The notes: generated by a model from the sequence alone, not told the origin. 64,000 nucleotides of DNA from Bugula neritina (GCA_964035545.1 OZ037765.1:28384004-28448003), one strand, 5' to 3'; numbered from the stretch's first letter, positions 37,601-52,500 are shown. Translations and numbers: made by a program.

Positions 37601-40600
37601 AGCCATGTTTATTAATGAAGATTCATTTGGCCCGCTAAAAGTAACTTTGGTTTTTTAAAACTGTTTTGTGTTCAAAGCAGTTCTAGCCCTGAGATATTCT
37701 TTAACCATCGCCCTAAATTTAGTTATCTTTCTTTAAAACTGCCAGCTACAGATTGTAAACAGAGCGAGAGAGAGCTTGCTGTTGACTCTGTGGATTTGGG
37801 ATTAGAATTTTATCAGCTGTATTTTAAATATCTAGTATGGTTTGATAATTTTCACATTCACAGCTGCCTACTACAGCAGCAAAATATTATTATCTGTGCT
37901 TTTTTCTATATTACACAGTAGAAATTACAGGTTTCACAGTTTAGAATAATACAGATGTAAAACACACTGTCAATGTCTTTCACAATCAAATGCTTCAGAG
38001 TCTAAAACTTCACATGAACCTTAAATTTGAATTACTATTTTGCATATCCAGCAAAAATGAATTAATCTATGAGAGTATGGGTTACAAAAGAGAAGACAAC
38101 TTCTAAGAGAGACTGAATAATAGAAATAAAGAAAGAAACTTCAATTACCTCGAGCTGCTTGCTTTCATTGCGTTTGGCTATGGCTATGTTGTAAGATGGT
38201 GGAACAGTGGGTCTATGCTGACTTACGTTACCATTGCTGCCATTAGCTGACCTCCTGGAGATGCCACGCGAGTAACCCGGCCGGGATGATAAGTGGTGCA
38301 TCCGCTGACCTAAACACACATATATAAAGTAAGTAAAATCGCAAACAGAATATATATATATGGTCAAAATTATAACTATAGCAGCAAAAAACATGATGAG
38401 CCAAAATACCTGTTTTAGAGTTATCTTCTCACGCTACAGCTAACTGGTGACTGAAAACCATGAAATTTACAAAAAAATACCAGTGTTACTTTTTATGCAC
38501 TCTTTAAAAATTAAAATGCAGTGAAGAAATTACAATTTTCAAATAAATGAACAATTAAAAATAATAACTTGGTGTAAGTTTTGTAAACCGTATTCTAAGT
38601 TAGTTTTGCAAGTCCTCTAACCTGCATAGGAGAATCCATCCACGTCACTGGCGTAACCATCCCCTACACTTCGCTGGCTGTACCTCTCCCACTCATGGCC
38701 ATCTCGGCCCTGCTGGAGCGGATATCTGGGTCTGGACCTGGTGTCACTGGCCGCTCTAGAAGCCCCTTTAAACTGGGAGTTGTAATAACCCAAATCAGAC
38801 TGCACTTCGGGGTTCTTCCTGTGTTTTTGCATTCGCTGATAATACTTGAAACTAAAAGAAACATATAAAAGTATTATATTCATAATCTTCCACAAATAAA
38901 TGAAAAGTTACACATTTTAAAAAATATTCACGGAAATATAAAATATTGTTAATGAGAAAACTAACCGACGCTGATACATTTTGGGATCTTCATTTGACAC
39001 AAACACACCGAAAGTTTCTTCCTGGCTATTAGCCATTTGACCGTTAGAAGTTGAAAGCTTGTCAGCCTGTGATCTGGAGATGTCAGCAGGTGCCCTAGAA
39101 GTGTCAGCAGGTGTCCTAGCAGTGTCAGCAGGTGCCCTAGAACTATCAGGTGTATCTTGTAACTGCAGCTGACTAGTGAGATAGCGGTCGTACGGCTGTC
39201 CTCTGAGTGATTGCTGACTGCTGTACGGCAGCCGAGATGTGTCATGATGTGACTGATTGTCTCTGGCAGCTGACCTGCTGCTCGGCGTTCTCTTTACTTC
39301 AGTATTGGCAGCAGATCTAGATTCAGTAGGCAGGTGGGAGGAAGCATGATAGTGGCCATTTTGTATTGTCTTAGGCTGACTATAGGTTGATGAGAGACTG
39401 GAACCGTTAATCTTGCCTGAGGGTGAGCTAACAGTTGTAGACTCTGCATCCAGACCTCTTTCTGACAGTTTAGAATGTCTTCTGTCTTTCACTGTATAGT
39501 AATTACTTGTTGCATTAAAATATATGCATAAAAAGCCTCAATTACATCATCTCAACATGATAATGTCTAAATTGTATGTTCAAATGATAAAACAACATAA
39601 AGGTCACTCACATTTATTGGGCTGCCTCGTTAAATCCTGAGATGAATTTTGTTTGTGATGGGCAAGCAGAGACAGCTGTACATCTTCTGAATTAACTTCC
39701 TGGGAATGTCGGTTTATCCTCGCTTTATCTTTAGCAACTTTTTCCTAACAAAAAACATGGTTTCTTTGAAAGTCTTGAAATTTATTTTTTCAACACTTTT
39801 TTTATATTATCAGAGAAACTGCTTCTACACAACATAGAATACCATTCCAGCTAGTTGGCATAAGCTGTGCTTTTTAGGCAAATTATTTTCAATGTCAGAT
39901 AACGCGAAACCAAAAACTGCAAAAATATAATTGACACCAACTAAGCACCATGGCAACTACGGTATTTAGAATTCAAATGAGCAAAGGCCAACCTTTTCCA
40001 GTTTAACTAATCTGTGAGTAGAAGTCTTTGGTGAATCAGGTGCAGAACCAAGGAGTATGTTGCTAGCTGTTTGCTCCTACAATATTAGGTACCGCATGGT
40101 GTTGAAATGAGATAATTAGCAAGATGTGAACAGCCAGTATACAGAAAGTATAATTAGCAGACTAGAAAGAAATGCATACATTTGGACTATTGTCATTTTC
40201 AGCATCACCACCTTCCGTCGTTTTTCTAATCGCTTCATTCTTCATGTGCCGAGTTCGAACTCTCATCTCCTTAGGATACGATGAATTGACCTGCTAAAAC
40301 ATGCAAAATTGAACTATAAACACTTGCCACACCAACAAGTTAAGACAGGCCTGTGCGTTAAAGATTTCATGCTCAGAATTAAACTCATACGATCAAATAG
40401 CAATAGTCACTGCAATAAGCATACGTTGCAACTAGTAGACCCTGCATCTTCAAATTGTATCTGTAACCGCTGCTGCCGCTGCTCCTCCCAGAGAGACGGG
40501 TGGAAGCTCTGGCTGTCATCCCCATACGAATCTATTGGATCCATTCGCTGCTGAGGCAGCAGATAGCAGGTAAGGCATCGTCTGTTTGTTTCTGGGTCAG

Positions 40601-43600
40601 TAGCCGCTTGCAGACGAATTAAAGCTTTTGACTGAAAATATCCAAAAATAAATGGGCTGCATAAATCACCATTTGACAAGTTGATACATCACTGTCTCTG
40701 TGTTGAGTGAAATATTGTTCTTCCAAGACTGAAAACCAAAGAGCATACAGCAGGAAATAGAATTCTGTAAGATGAACTCTTTGCATTTAGCTGAAGTAAA
40801 CAGCAACAGAGTTTACAGACTATGGCTTTGCCATCTTCTGCAATCTTTCTAGATATCACACAATATTTGTACAAATGACTTTTCAACAAATGAAGAAACT
40901 TAAGTAGATTGGAAAGATATAAGAATTCACCTGCAAATGTGCTTTACTATTGCGGAATTCCAGTGAATTACACATTAAAGGAGGGCAACCGAGTGCACAG
41001 CTCTTAGAAATTACACTATTATGCTGTGTTATTTAATTGAGTCATTGAGATGTTGAATGCAAAAACATAAGTGGGTGATTATTTGAAAAACTAGTCCATA
41101 AGTAGGTTTACATTGTACACAGTAGAGAGTAAATTCATGTTTAGTAAAACAAGAGTAGTTGTTGAAAATTGTCTAAAATACTATAGCAAGGTTGTATTAT
41201 AAAGGCTGTATTGATAGAAAGGTGGGAGTACTAAGCTGGGTATGTAAACATTCTAACAAGGAGGAATTGTTGGTCTCTATGAATAGGAGGTATTGTTAGC
41301 CAACCACTTGAGATTCTGCAAACTTCATCCAACTATAGGATGTTCAAATAAACCCAGCATGTGACTAGCTTCTCAATTACAAAAAAAATTAAATTAACAT
41401 TATGACTAAATTTTGAACCTCATGAAAGAGGAATTTAATTAAAAAGTTCACTCAAAAAAGGCGAGTTAATGCAGATCATACAAAATGCCCTGCGACAGTT
41501 GATAATCATGTCTAAATCATGTATAAATGAGCTCTCCAGTGAACGGCTCCTCATACTTGACGTGTATGCTGATAAAATGAAGGAGCGTTTCGAAGAAATG
41601 TGCCAGAGATGCGTGAAGAGCAAGAATTGCCTCATTAGTATGCATGTCTATTACGCATACGGAGCAATAAATCACGCACCACTTTCTCTCTCAAACACAG
41701 CGGTTTGGCTAAGAGAATTGCTAAGTCTTGGTTTCATACACAACGTTTCAATGGCAGTCAGTGCATTCTTGTGGATTTCATTCAGTTACATGTTGTGGAA
41801 GTAGAGGCTGATTAGTACAATGACCTTTATAATTAATATATATTATCAGACTAATTAATAGCCATTTTATTAAAATTAATAACTGACCTGGTTTTCAGCA
41901 AGCCACAGAGCTTGTAGCTCCTTAAGATTCATCAGACTGTAGGGCAGAACTTTTACTTCATTGTCACTTAAGTTCAACACCCTTAGCCTAGGGATTCGGC
42001 CAATCTCATCAGGTAGGTAGGTTAGCCTGTTGCTTCGAACTAAAACATTAATTCCACCATTAACTTAGCCTATTATAGCATGTTGCATGAAAACGGATAT
42101 TTAGCGCAAAACTAACCACACTTTTTTTTAGTAAGTACTGACAGTGCTATTACGAAATAGAAAGTTTCCCAATTTTTTATCAAGTTTTCAATTTACTTTT
42201 GATGGTTGCATTTTTTATGATAATAAAATTTGATTTATGACTAATCATAAAGTTATTTTCATAATAATATTTTCCCTTTTTCATCCCTGCCCTGGACATT
42301 CCAAATTTCATGAATAATAACCATTTGCTACACTTTGGCTACACTACACTAACTATACACTACACTAACTACACACTACACTAACTATACACTACACTAA
42401 CTACACACTACACTAACTATACACTACACTAACTAAACACTACACTAACTATACACTACACTAACTACACACTACACTAACTATACACTACACTAACTAC
42501 ACACTACACTAACTACACACTACACTAACTATACACTACACTAACTATACATTACACTAACTACACACTATACTAACTATACACTACACTAACTACACAC
42601 TACACTAACTATACACTACACTAACTATACATTACACTAACTATACACTAAACTAACTATACACTACACTAACTATACACTACACTAACTATACATTACA
42701 CTAACTATACACTAAACTAACTATACACTACACTAACTACACACTACACTAACTACACTAACTATACACTACACTAACTATACACTACACTAACTACACA
42801 CTACACTAACTACACACTACACTAACTACACACTACACTAACTATACACTAAACTAACTATACACTACACTAACTATACACTACACTAACTATACACTAC
42901 ACTAACTATATACTACACTAACTATACACTACACTAACTATACACTACACTAACTACACACTACACTAACTATACACTACACTAACTATACACTACACTA
43001 ACTACACACTACACTAACTACACACTACACTAACTACACACTACACTAACTATACACTACACTAACTAAACACTACACTAACTATACACTACACTAACTA
43101 CACACTACACCAACTATACACTACACTAACTATACACTACACTAACTATACACTACACTAACTATACACTACACTAACTATACACACAGCATACCTGACA
43201 GGACGGTGAGCCCAGAGCAGCTCCCCAGTTCACACGGAATATCAGCGAGAAAATTCTCATCTGCTATCAGAGTTCTAAGGTGACGCAACAAGCCAATTGT
43301 GGGGGGTATCTCCTCCAGGTCGTTGGCACTCACATCAAACTCAGATAAGGAAACCAGGCTACAGAATGCAAATATCAGTAAGCAACTTAATTAATGTGGA
43401 TTTGTGTAAAAACTAACACTAACAACGAAAAGCTGCCTCCAAATACAATTTGAAGAGTTCTTATCTTCTATTTTGATGTTGAATAATCATAATAATGAAA
43501 TGTCATGAGCTGTGAGTGGATAACATCCTGAACTTTTGGAGGTAGAAGGAACAGCTGCTTGTAGGGTTAGTAGAGTAAACAATATACACCTTGTAATACT

Positions 43601-46600
43601 TTAGTCATCCACATTAGAAATAACATACAATAATTATAAACTGGTGTATACAGACATACTTTAGTAAAAAAAATAAATGTGTCAAAGAAGCATCAAACTG
43701 AAAAAATGAATTTATGTAAACGTTTGTTTATATAAAAAATAATAATAAGGTAAAGCAACTCCCGCTATGTCTTACATACATGTACAATACTATACAATAT
43801 GTTGGACAGAAATAGCATCACAACACCAATACAGGATGCCTGCAATCCCCACCTTATCTCATCTCTCCACCCCAACCCCCTCTCTCCACCCCTACATTGC
43901 TTCCTCTCTCCACCCCTACCTAGCCCCTCTCTCCACTCACCCGCCAATAGATGAGGGCAGCGACACCAGCTGATTGTCATCTACTTTCAGAGTCGTGATA
44001 TTGCTGAGTCTACCGATACTGTGAGGAAGCGTCTTGAGAAGGTTAGTAGAAAGGTGAAGGTCACTGAGAGAGATGCATCCATCTATCTCATCAGGCAAGT
44101 CAGTGATTCTGTTCTTACACGCATCAAAGTACATCAGCTGTTTCAGATTGCCAATTTCCTGTAAGCAGAAGATGTGGCAGAGTTAAGTGTTGGCAATCAC
44201 ATTTATGGAAACTAACAGACTCTTTGAAAGCCCTCCGTGGTAATTACATCAAGTAGACAGTTCCTACAAGTTTTGAAAATGAATGAATACTTTTCATATA
44301 ATTGCAATTTTTTCTCCATTATTCAAAGCAAAATTTTTTCCGCAGTTTAGCCCCATTCTGAAATTCCATACCACTGCTGAATGCTAGTCTCGACTATATA
44401 AATAATGTAACCGGGCTTTCATAATTGAAGCTGTCAACTTGGAATGAAACAAATTATTGATTGAGGAGAGCAAAGCTAACAATGAACTGCTATTCTGCTA
44501 TCTTCCTTACAAACAATCTCCATACTACTATTCCACTGTTTTCAAATTGACATAATACTGACCAACTACAAACTGAATTCTGCTGAAAATATGAATGCCA
44601 AATGCTAAAACATTTATTGCATAACATGTAACCATGAGAAGAGTTTCTGTTGGGTTGACTAAGTAATAGTTACAGAGATAAAAGTGGTCACAGCCTACCT
44701 TTGGAATACTAGTGATCTGGTTGGAGTCACACCAGAGTTCTAGAAGGTTCTTCAGTGTAGCCACAACAGATCCAGACTGCAAAAATATAAAATTCACTCT
44801 AAATTTCATCAAAATATGAGTTTAACCATTTATAGAAATGGATATCATAAGTTAGTTATTTTGCTTTATTGTTATCAAGACTGAAGAGTTGTGATAACAC
44901 TGAACATTGCAGTTACCAACATACACCTTGTGTAACATTATTATGTATTACACAAACGGAATGTTTCACTTTTCCAAAATGAAGAAAGTATGTAAACTAT
45001 GACCAAAGAATCTGCATGAACCAACTGTAAGCGGTTTATCCCCCATCCAACCCACAAAAATGCATTTATCATGAAACGTCTACTAAGCCAAGCATGAAAC
45101 TTCACCAATCTCTCTATTGCTCAATAGTTCAACTTCGGTTTTTTGTAAAGATTTCTTATTAACTAGGATATATCTAAATACTTGTATAATATTGTGACAC
45201 TGCACATCCACCTACTGTCAACATGCATAATCAAAATGAAGCAATAGCAAGCTCTTCTTACTTCAGGGATGAAATAAGTGGGATTTATAAACTACTTTGT
45301 GTCAAATAATGAATGGAACGGCCACTACAACAGACCCTCTGCTTTATCCACTCAAATATAACTAGTCTATCCGTGTACACAAAGGTGTATGCTATGTGTA
45401 TGTATGCTATGTGTATGTATGCTATGTGTGTGTATGCTATGTGTGTGTATGATATGTGTATGTATGCTATGTGTATGTATGCTATGTGTATGTATGCTAT
45501 GTGTGTATGCTATGTGTATGTATGCTATGTGTATGTATGCTATGTGTATGTATGCTATGTGTATGCTATGTGTGTGTATGCTATGTGTGTGTATGCTATG
45601 TGTGTGTATGCTATGTGTATGTTATGTGTATGCTATGTGTGTGTATGCTATGTGTGTGTATGCTATGTGTGTGTATGCTATGTGTGTGTATGCTATGTGT
45701 ATGTTATGTGTATGCTATGTGTGTGTATGCTATGTGTGTGTATGCTATGTGTGTGTATGCCATGTGTGTGTATGTTATGTGTATGCTATGTGTATGCTAT
45801 GTGTATGTTATGTGTGTGTATGCTATGTGTGTGTATGCTATGTGTGTGTATGCTATGTGTATGTATGCTATGTGTATGTATGCTATGTGTATGTATGCTA
45901 TGTGTATGCTATGTGTATGTATGCTATGTGTGTGTATGCTATGTGTATGTATGCTATGTGTATGTATGCTATGTGTATGTATGCTATGTGTATGTATGCT
46001 ATGTGTGTATGCTATGCAAATACTACACTAAAACACTTTGTGTAATCATTCAGTGAATTCTATTGAGTAAAGCAGAGACAAAGCAAAACATTGTATCAGG
46101 TGAATGAGGTGTAAATTATGAGTTAACCGATTAGTAGGATTAGTAAGTGAGTGGTGCTGTAACAGGGTGGGAGTTACTCTTCAAGGGTGCGCCACCAGCT
46201 ATAGCACACACTTGCTTACTTCTAATAGTTAACATAGTGTAACTGAACCCCAGAATGTATCATATTATTACAAGAATATACTATGGAAGATGCAAGTAAT
46301 AAATTAGGTAATGACAGGCTGAGACTGACCAGTTCTGTGAACTCATTGCAGCCAATATCCAGTCTCTCCAGCTCTGTTAGTCTGGCCAATGACTGTGGTA
46401 AAGTCTTTAAGTGGTTTTCTCTTAATTCTAGAGTCTTTAGCTGTGATAATCTACGGAAATACAATTGTTTTACTGCTGCGAAACATAAAGCCATGATTGA
46501 TGGCACCATTATATAACAATATTTATCAGTTGGCAATGGCAGTGAAATATTTTACAGAAATAGGTCTCCGCCCTGATCATGAGTCAGATAATTGATTTTA

Positions 46601-49538
46601 AATATAATTTGAAAACAGTTTTTAAAAATAAAAATATTTGGACCAGGATCACTGTTATCTGGTTGAAATATCTATGAACTTTGAAAATAATATTTAGGTC
46701 ATTTAGTCTTTAGGCTACATGGCAACTGCCAGCTACATAAAATTAGAGCCTAGTTAAAATGATTTAGTTAATTTGTTAGTAACTGCATAGTGACTGCATA
46801 GTGACTGTTAGTGACTGAAAGCCCAGTAGTCACTGTTTGCACCTGATGATGTATATTAATAAGATATCCATACAGGCAAAAGATCTAATCCAATTAAGGG
46901 GCACTTGACTAGGGCTGCTAAGGGGTACTGCTCATCAGTTGGTAGCAATTAATTACTGAATCCAACAAAAATCACTCCATACTTTAGACAATGACATGTG
47001 TTTCCTTTGTAAGGTTACACAGTCATAATTACCATAAGCAGGCCGATGAGTACTGCATACATACTGTGTACATAATGGCCACAGACCCACTCAAAAGTAC
47101 TACCATATGCTACAGGTATTGAGGGCACACTTCTAGGTAAGCTGTGCATGTAATTATTCATTATTAGCTGTCACGGGTCCCTCTGTCAAAACTGTTTCCA
47201 GCTTTGATGGGCGAAGGAAACACTTTCATCTGACGTAAAGCTAAGATATCAACACCCAATAATTTCTTTTAAAGTGTTAAGTTACTACATGCCTGCTCGG
47301 ATCTGTTATAGGATTAGGTTAGCCAACATGAACATCCTGATGTTGATATTGTATTTACAAGCTGAGGTCAGATTAGGTTAGATTCAAGGGTTTGGGTGTA
47401 TAATACAATGGAATATGGTGGGGAATGTATATGATTTAGAAAGCAATATTTCAGATCTATAATTTTTTTATGGCTTTGCATAAAATCACATGATATAAAG
47501 TTTCTATTATCACGATGTGCACTAAAATTCAACGGCAGATCATGTTTTTTATCTGTAATTGGTAGCCAAGGCATGTACAATGATTGCTATCTTCAAAAGT
47601 ATGGAAACATCATTAGAGTTGCTTAATGGCTACGAAGGATATTCATTCTGATGTAAATTTGTCTCGTTGGAGTATAATGATTCACCAACAGTCTAAGATA
47701 TGCAGTAATTGTTCAGTAGAAACAGTAGAAACTGCTTTTAAATTACTGATTAATGGTATAGTTATGAGCAACTTAATAAATGTGAATGTTTATGCTGATA
47801 TATTATAATATAGAATAATACTTTACTGGTAAAATATTTTAATTCACTATACTGAATTATGAGCTAGACAATATATTGACTATTAAAAGAGATGAACCGA
47901 CGTACCTTCCGAAGTTACCTGGAATATACTCAAGGAAACAGTCATTCAGACAGACTTGAGTGAGATTAAGAAGCTGTGTAAACCCATCCGGCAGCCTGAA
48001 GGGAACAATGAGACACAGTCAATGCAGTGCCTAGTTTATTATTCAGTATACAAAGTAAACACATACACAACTGTAAGCCACATAATCAACCTTCAACATC
48101 AGCTCACACAGTTCTCCTATACTTAAATGTGTATCTTGTTGACTTGACAATATATTCAGGGAAGTATCTTTTTCACACAACTAAGCAAAAAATAAAACAC
48201 TTCTATTCCAATGTATCACAGGCAATCGTACGAAAAACTGATGCATAAATTACAAATACGCATAGGGAAAGGGTGAGATTTATGGCTTATTCAACTCCAG
48301 TGGGTATCTCTGATTTATGCAAGATACAAACAGACTAGAGAAGGTTGTGGTGTACTAGTGATTCTAGCACAGCAACATCACACAACCCAGTAATCTAATG
48401 CTCACTCACTTCCCCAGAGGGTTGACACTCGCATCAAGGACACTCAGGTACTTCAAAGTCTTCAAATTCTCTGGTAGCTCAACAATACCTGCGTGAAAAC
48501 ACAACACTTTGTCAACTCCAGTAAGAAGGTTCACAAATATTTGGCAAAACTACTCTCTAACTACAAGTTAAGGACAATTCTGGCAGCAACATAAGTGTTC
48601 CTATCCTCACTGTGGATTTCAATATGGGCACGCTCAACCCACACACCAAATTAAGAGACACAAATTCCAAATAAAAAATAAGGTAATGCCAGACTGCCAA
48701 AGTAACTATGAATGTGAATACAGACAGAACTATCTGTTTCAGTTGCATTAACTCAAACTGCCTGCATTATGCTCTTTTCTTTACAAGCTGTATATTGCAT
48801 ACATAAAATGAATAATGATATCTAATGAAACATGTAATCTATTATGTAGATAGATATGAATACACACCATTTTTACTTAGATCAAGTTTTTCTATATTTG
48901 TTAAAGCTGAAACAGCGGGTGGTATAGAAGTGATTTCATTATCACTGAGAGTTAGAATCCTCAGGCCATGGCAATGGAATATCTCCTGTTGGAAAAGCAT
49001 ATGGCATGGTCTAGATATTGTACGTGTATATATTGATATTACTGTCACTCCATGTTAGATATACTGGGAAATATGCATGCTATTAATACCTTTCTGCATA
49101 TAATATTCAGTTAGTAACATTCCATTATAATAGAGTTATTTCACATAAAAACTTGCTATTCGCTTGGCTATTGCAGCTGCTAGTCCATATGATATAGTAG
49201 TAGACTACAAAGAGTCCATTGATCGAATTACATCACCAAGCTTTAAACAATCAATTGAAAACTTCTAATTGTAGAAAATAGTAATTACTAGACAGCGAAA
49301 GTCATCAAAGAAAACGTTTGCAGTATTCAATGACTTTTTGAATGTATGGTTTAGTATGTCTATTCATCCCATGACATACCCTTGGCAAAACTTTAATTTG
49401 ATTGGAGTCTATGTGTAGCTCTTCAAGAGATCTTTCAGCATTAAAAACAGCACTGGGGACCTGATTCAGCCCGCTGTGTCTGTAGTCAAGTGACTTCACA
49501 TCCACCACCTTGCGGATGCAGCAACCAAACAGGGGCAT
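34657..49538 (-). CDS. LAP-family scaffold (LRR and PDZ), Erbin/LRRC7 type
   Basis: Twenty-one exons join in frame, in transcript order: 49380-49538, 48868-48985, 48410-48488, 47906-47995, 46330-46450, 44699-44776, 43941-44158, 43195-43358, 41888-42039, 40425-40631, 40180-40290, 39993-40076, 39612-39744, 38966-39491, 38622-38851, 38149-38309, 36887-37336, 36518-36739, 35886-36137, 35305-35397, 34657-34848. About 1279 residues. Leucine-rich repeats fill residues 1-393, with Erbin-like blocks [20 protein letters not shown] and [20 protein letters not shown]. The LAP-specific domain follows ([19 protein letters not shown]), then a long low-complexity region, then one PDZ domain from about 1186 with GLGF at 1195-1198. 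Cys6-Cys7 near the N-terminus could be palmitoylated, as in relatives. Role by family: basolateral/junctional membrane scaffold in cell polarity and receptor localisation. One PDZ excludes Scribble (four) and favours Erbin/LRRC7. The sequence ends THLPTDV. No breaks seen. Confidence 0.93.
39075..39150 (-). repeat. Coding tandem repeat in the LAP gene
   Basis: Four heptapeptide units ([28 protein letters not shown]; residues about 689-715) come from a 21-nt repeat within one exon. It is in the disordered region between the LAP domain and the PDZ, so length changes would keep frame. Confidence 0.85.
41469..41804 (+). other. Unassigned 111-codon ORF antisense inside a LAP intron
   Basis: ATG-initiated ORF of 111 codons between LAP exons 9 and 10, on the opposite strand. 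The middle is charged with spaced cysteines ([18 protein letters not shown]) and the C-terminus is hydrophobic and membrane-like. It is long for random sequence at this AT content, but I recognise no family and see no promoter or poly(A) support. It could be a nested gene, an exon, or chance. Confidence 0.2.
42340..43186. repeat. 16-bp minisatellite in a LAP intron
   Basis: About 53 copies of a 16-bp unit (ACTATACACTACACTA), alternating with an ACTACAC variant. On the LAP-transcribed strand it begins about 8 bp after the donor of the exon ending at 43195. Confidence 0.95.
45388..46016. repeat. 10-14-bp TATGCTATGTGTATG minisatellite in a LAP intron
   Basis: About 630 bp of TATGCTATGTGTGTG/TATGCTATGTGTATG units with variable spacing. 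All three plus-strand frames stay open through the array (45313-46056, 45389-46045, 45456-46031), giving Tyr/Cys/Met/Val-only translations that are not genes. Confidence 0.95.
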
Positions 49539-52500
49539 TCTACATCTGCTGTTCTAGCCAATGGCAGTTTGGAAGTTTACCAACTCATTTATCTATGCAC
49601 AACAAAGCCTATTAATTAAATTAAGTGTCTGCCCAGCAAGAGCAATGAATAATTATCTTCATAAATTAGTATTAAAATGAATACAATTTCCAAAATATTA
49701 AGGAGACGTTAATCTGATAATTTATTTATTAAAACCAATAGTTCAATCAAATCAATCGAAGTAAAAAGAAAACTGATCAAATTATTTAATGCAAAATATT
49801 GGAGAAGTATGCTTTTATGGTGAGATAGATTATTTGGCTAGTCAATCTTACTTGACCACACACTATTATTTTTAAAGAACATAAAAAAAATGCTGCAATG
49901 TTGTACTCTTTTAAAAGTAAAAATATCAATTCTAAATACTACCTTCAACTAAAGAGAAGCAAATATTATTTAAGTTTGTAAAACCAAAAGACTATATAAA
50001 ATTTCTAAATCAACGTTTCATAAAAAACTTACAAAAAAAACTGAAACAACGACGTTAAATTAAAAAAACAAAAACAAAAAACCGAAAGTGACAAGCTTAG
50101 AAGCTTTAAAATTGACACCTTTCATGTAACATCATGCATGGCATGAGTCATCAGATTTCATGGGAAATTGAGAATTTAAAAGTTCACTGTTCACAAACCA
50201 ATAAAGAATTGTGCTTTCAACAGCAACATTTTACATTGTCTGTGATTAGTAGTAATAATCAGCAGTTAATTCACAACTGGTGAATATTAACATCCAAACA
50301 GTAAAGCTGCTAGAGATTAGATTAGGTTTAACATTACTGAATAGACAACCACAACAATAAAACTAATTTAAGTATAACCTATAGTTTACCTTAAACATCA
50401 GTTGGCATAACTTAGCATATGTTTGAGTAGAACTATTAGCATCTAAATCCTAAAACTTGACCCAACCATCTGATGTATCTGATGGTGTCTATCCATGAGT
50501 CTACTGAGTTGAGAGTTAAATTAAGACGATGAAAATTTCAAAATGAATGTCGCTACCTTCTTTGTAACTATAATCACCATACTAATGCTTTAATCATTAA
50601 ATTTAGTCGCTCAAAATGATGGTTATAGACAAAATCATACTTGGGCCTTTACTATAGTAATAGAGGCTAATAGTGCTGCCCTAGCCTAGTGATAGTCAGA
50701 GAGATAGTACAGCAGTAGTCGTGGATTTACCTGTTTCAACTAAAATTAAAATAGCATATATATTTTAATTGGTAAGTATTACTCTCAGTATGAGTATTAG
50801 CTTTAGTGTCAATCAACCTCAGTATTTTTATGTCGACATTCAAATATAGTTCATCTTCATACTTGTAGTTACAGTACTAGGATAGATATTACATTCATAG
50901 TTTTTTACTATAAATTATATACATATTAGGTATAATTTAAATTTTATAGATAATCATGATGATGCCCGATTACCAGTAGGCAGTAAGAGTTACATGCCAT
51001 TATGGCAATCATTATTATTTGACAATATTAATACTAAGTCTAGTACTAATACAGTATTGTTAATAGTAACACTAACTGTAAGACTAAAGGCTTTTTGCTT
51101 AAGTTCATTTGTATATGTATTAGTAAAACTAATGTAAATGCTTTTACAACAAGTAGTATAAGTATAACTATTAGTATTACAGTTACTAACAGTAACACTA
51201 ACTTAGTCAGACTAACAGTTACAATAACTACTTAAATGGATATTGAAATTATAATAATAATTAGAATAATTATTAGTATAAGAGTTAAATAAAAATTAAT
51301 CATTACTAATGTTATATTTACTATTAGTATTATATCAAATTAAAATAAAAGTAAAAACCAGTAGAGCTGTAAATTTATTTTTCGATTAGTATTACATTTA
51401 ATCAGTAAATACTGTAAATACTAATTTAGTAAATTACTGAATTAGTATTTATAGTATTTCAATTTAGTACTATTTTAATTTTTAAAATTGTAACAAGTAT
51501 AACTAATAACTAATAAGTATAACTGTATAAGTATGAGTATCTGTATAGCAGTGTTACTGTTATACTTATTCTTATATTTATAGTATTATAATTATTATTA
51601 GTATTACTATTAGTATTAGTTAGGCTGAGTAGTCAGTACTTACAGTTACTGTTACAGTGTTAGTGTTATTAACACTAACAGTAACACTAACAGCAAGACA
51701 AGGAGTGAGTGTGACACTAAGACTAAGAGTAAGAGTAAGGCTAAGAGTAAGTGAGATAAATATAGACATAAAGTTAAACACAGTATCAATGTCACTGAGT
51801 GACTCAGACTGTGATTTGTCACTGTGACTGTGACTGTGTCTGTGACTGTCACTGTGTGAATCACTCTGAATGACAGATAGTGAGATACATTTAGTGATTT
51901 ACTTTTACAGTTTTACTTTTACTTTTAGTTTTAGTGATTTACTTTTAGTAGTACAAAATTAATGCTATCAAAATTATATATACCTAGAGTACTACAAGTA
52001 TAAGTATAAGTTGAAGGAGATTAATTGTACTAGCTTATTGCCAACTATTATTACCAACATTGCTGTAATTAATTTATTAAAGCTACAACTTTACCCCACT
52101 ACATTCATCCACAATCAAGTAATCATTATGCATCAGTCACAGTGCAATGCCTGCGTAGTTTTGGTTTACAACGGTATCATTGGATATTCAAGACGATTTA
52201 TATGGCAATATAGAAAAGACAAATCGAAATAACAAAAATTGTGTTCCTTTCATGGTTATGTGAAGGAAAACAACTTCAAACTATACTTCTGATCTCATTT
52301 TGACATACATCTATTCCAAAATTTTATCCTTACACAAACAATAACTTATGTCAAAAAATTTTTGCATCACTTTCAATGTGCATGTATAATTAGTTTGTGT
52401 AAAGACTAAGCAAAACAAACATAATATTACTTGGCTAAAATATTTTATAATAATTATTATATTTAATTAAATACTTCAATTTTACATACTGTAAAATGTA

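Noticed and set aside
43765-43980. Overlapping opposite-strand ORFs of about 70 codons
   Set aside because: They arise from a pyrimidine-rich simple stretch (CTCTCTCCACCCC) next to a LAP exon; no recognisable product.
45313-46056. Three overlapping long plus-strand ORFs (247, 218 and 191 codons)
   Set aside because: They are translations of one minisatellite in three frames, made almost only of Tyr, Ala, Met, Cys and Val, inside a LAP intron.
46940-47060. Possible fourth SINE copy (ACAGTCATAATTACC)
   Set aside because: Only about a dozen bases match the SINE body; neighbouring sequence does not follow the family.
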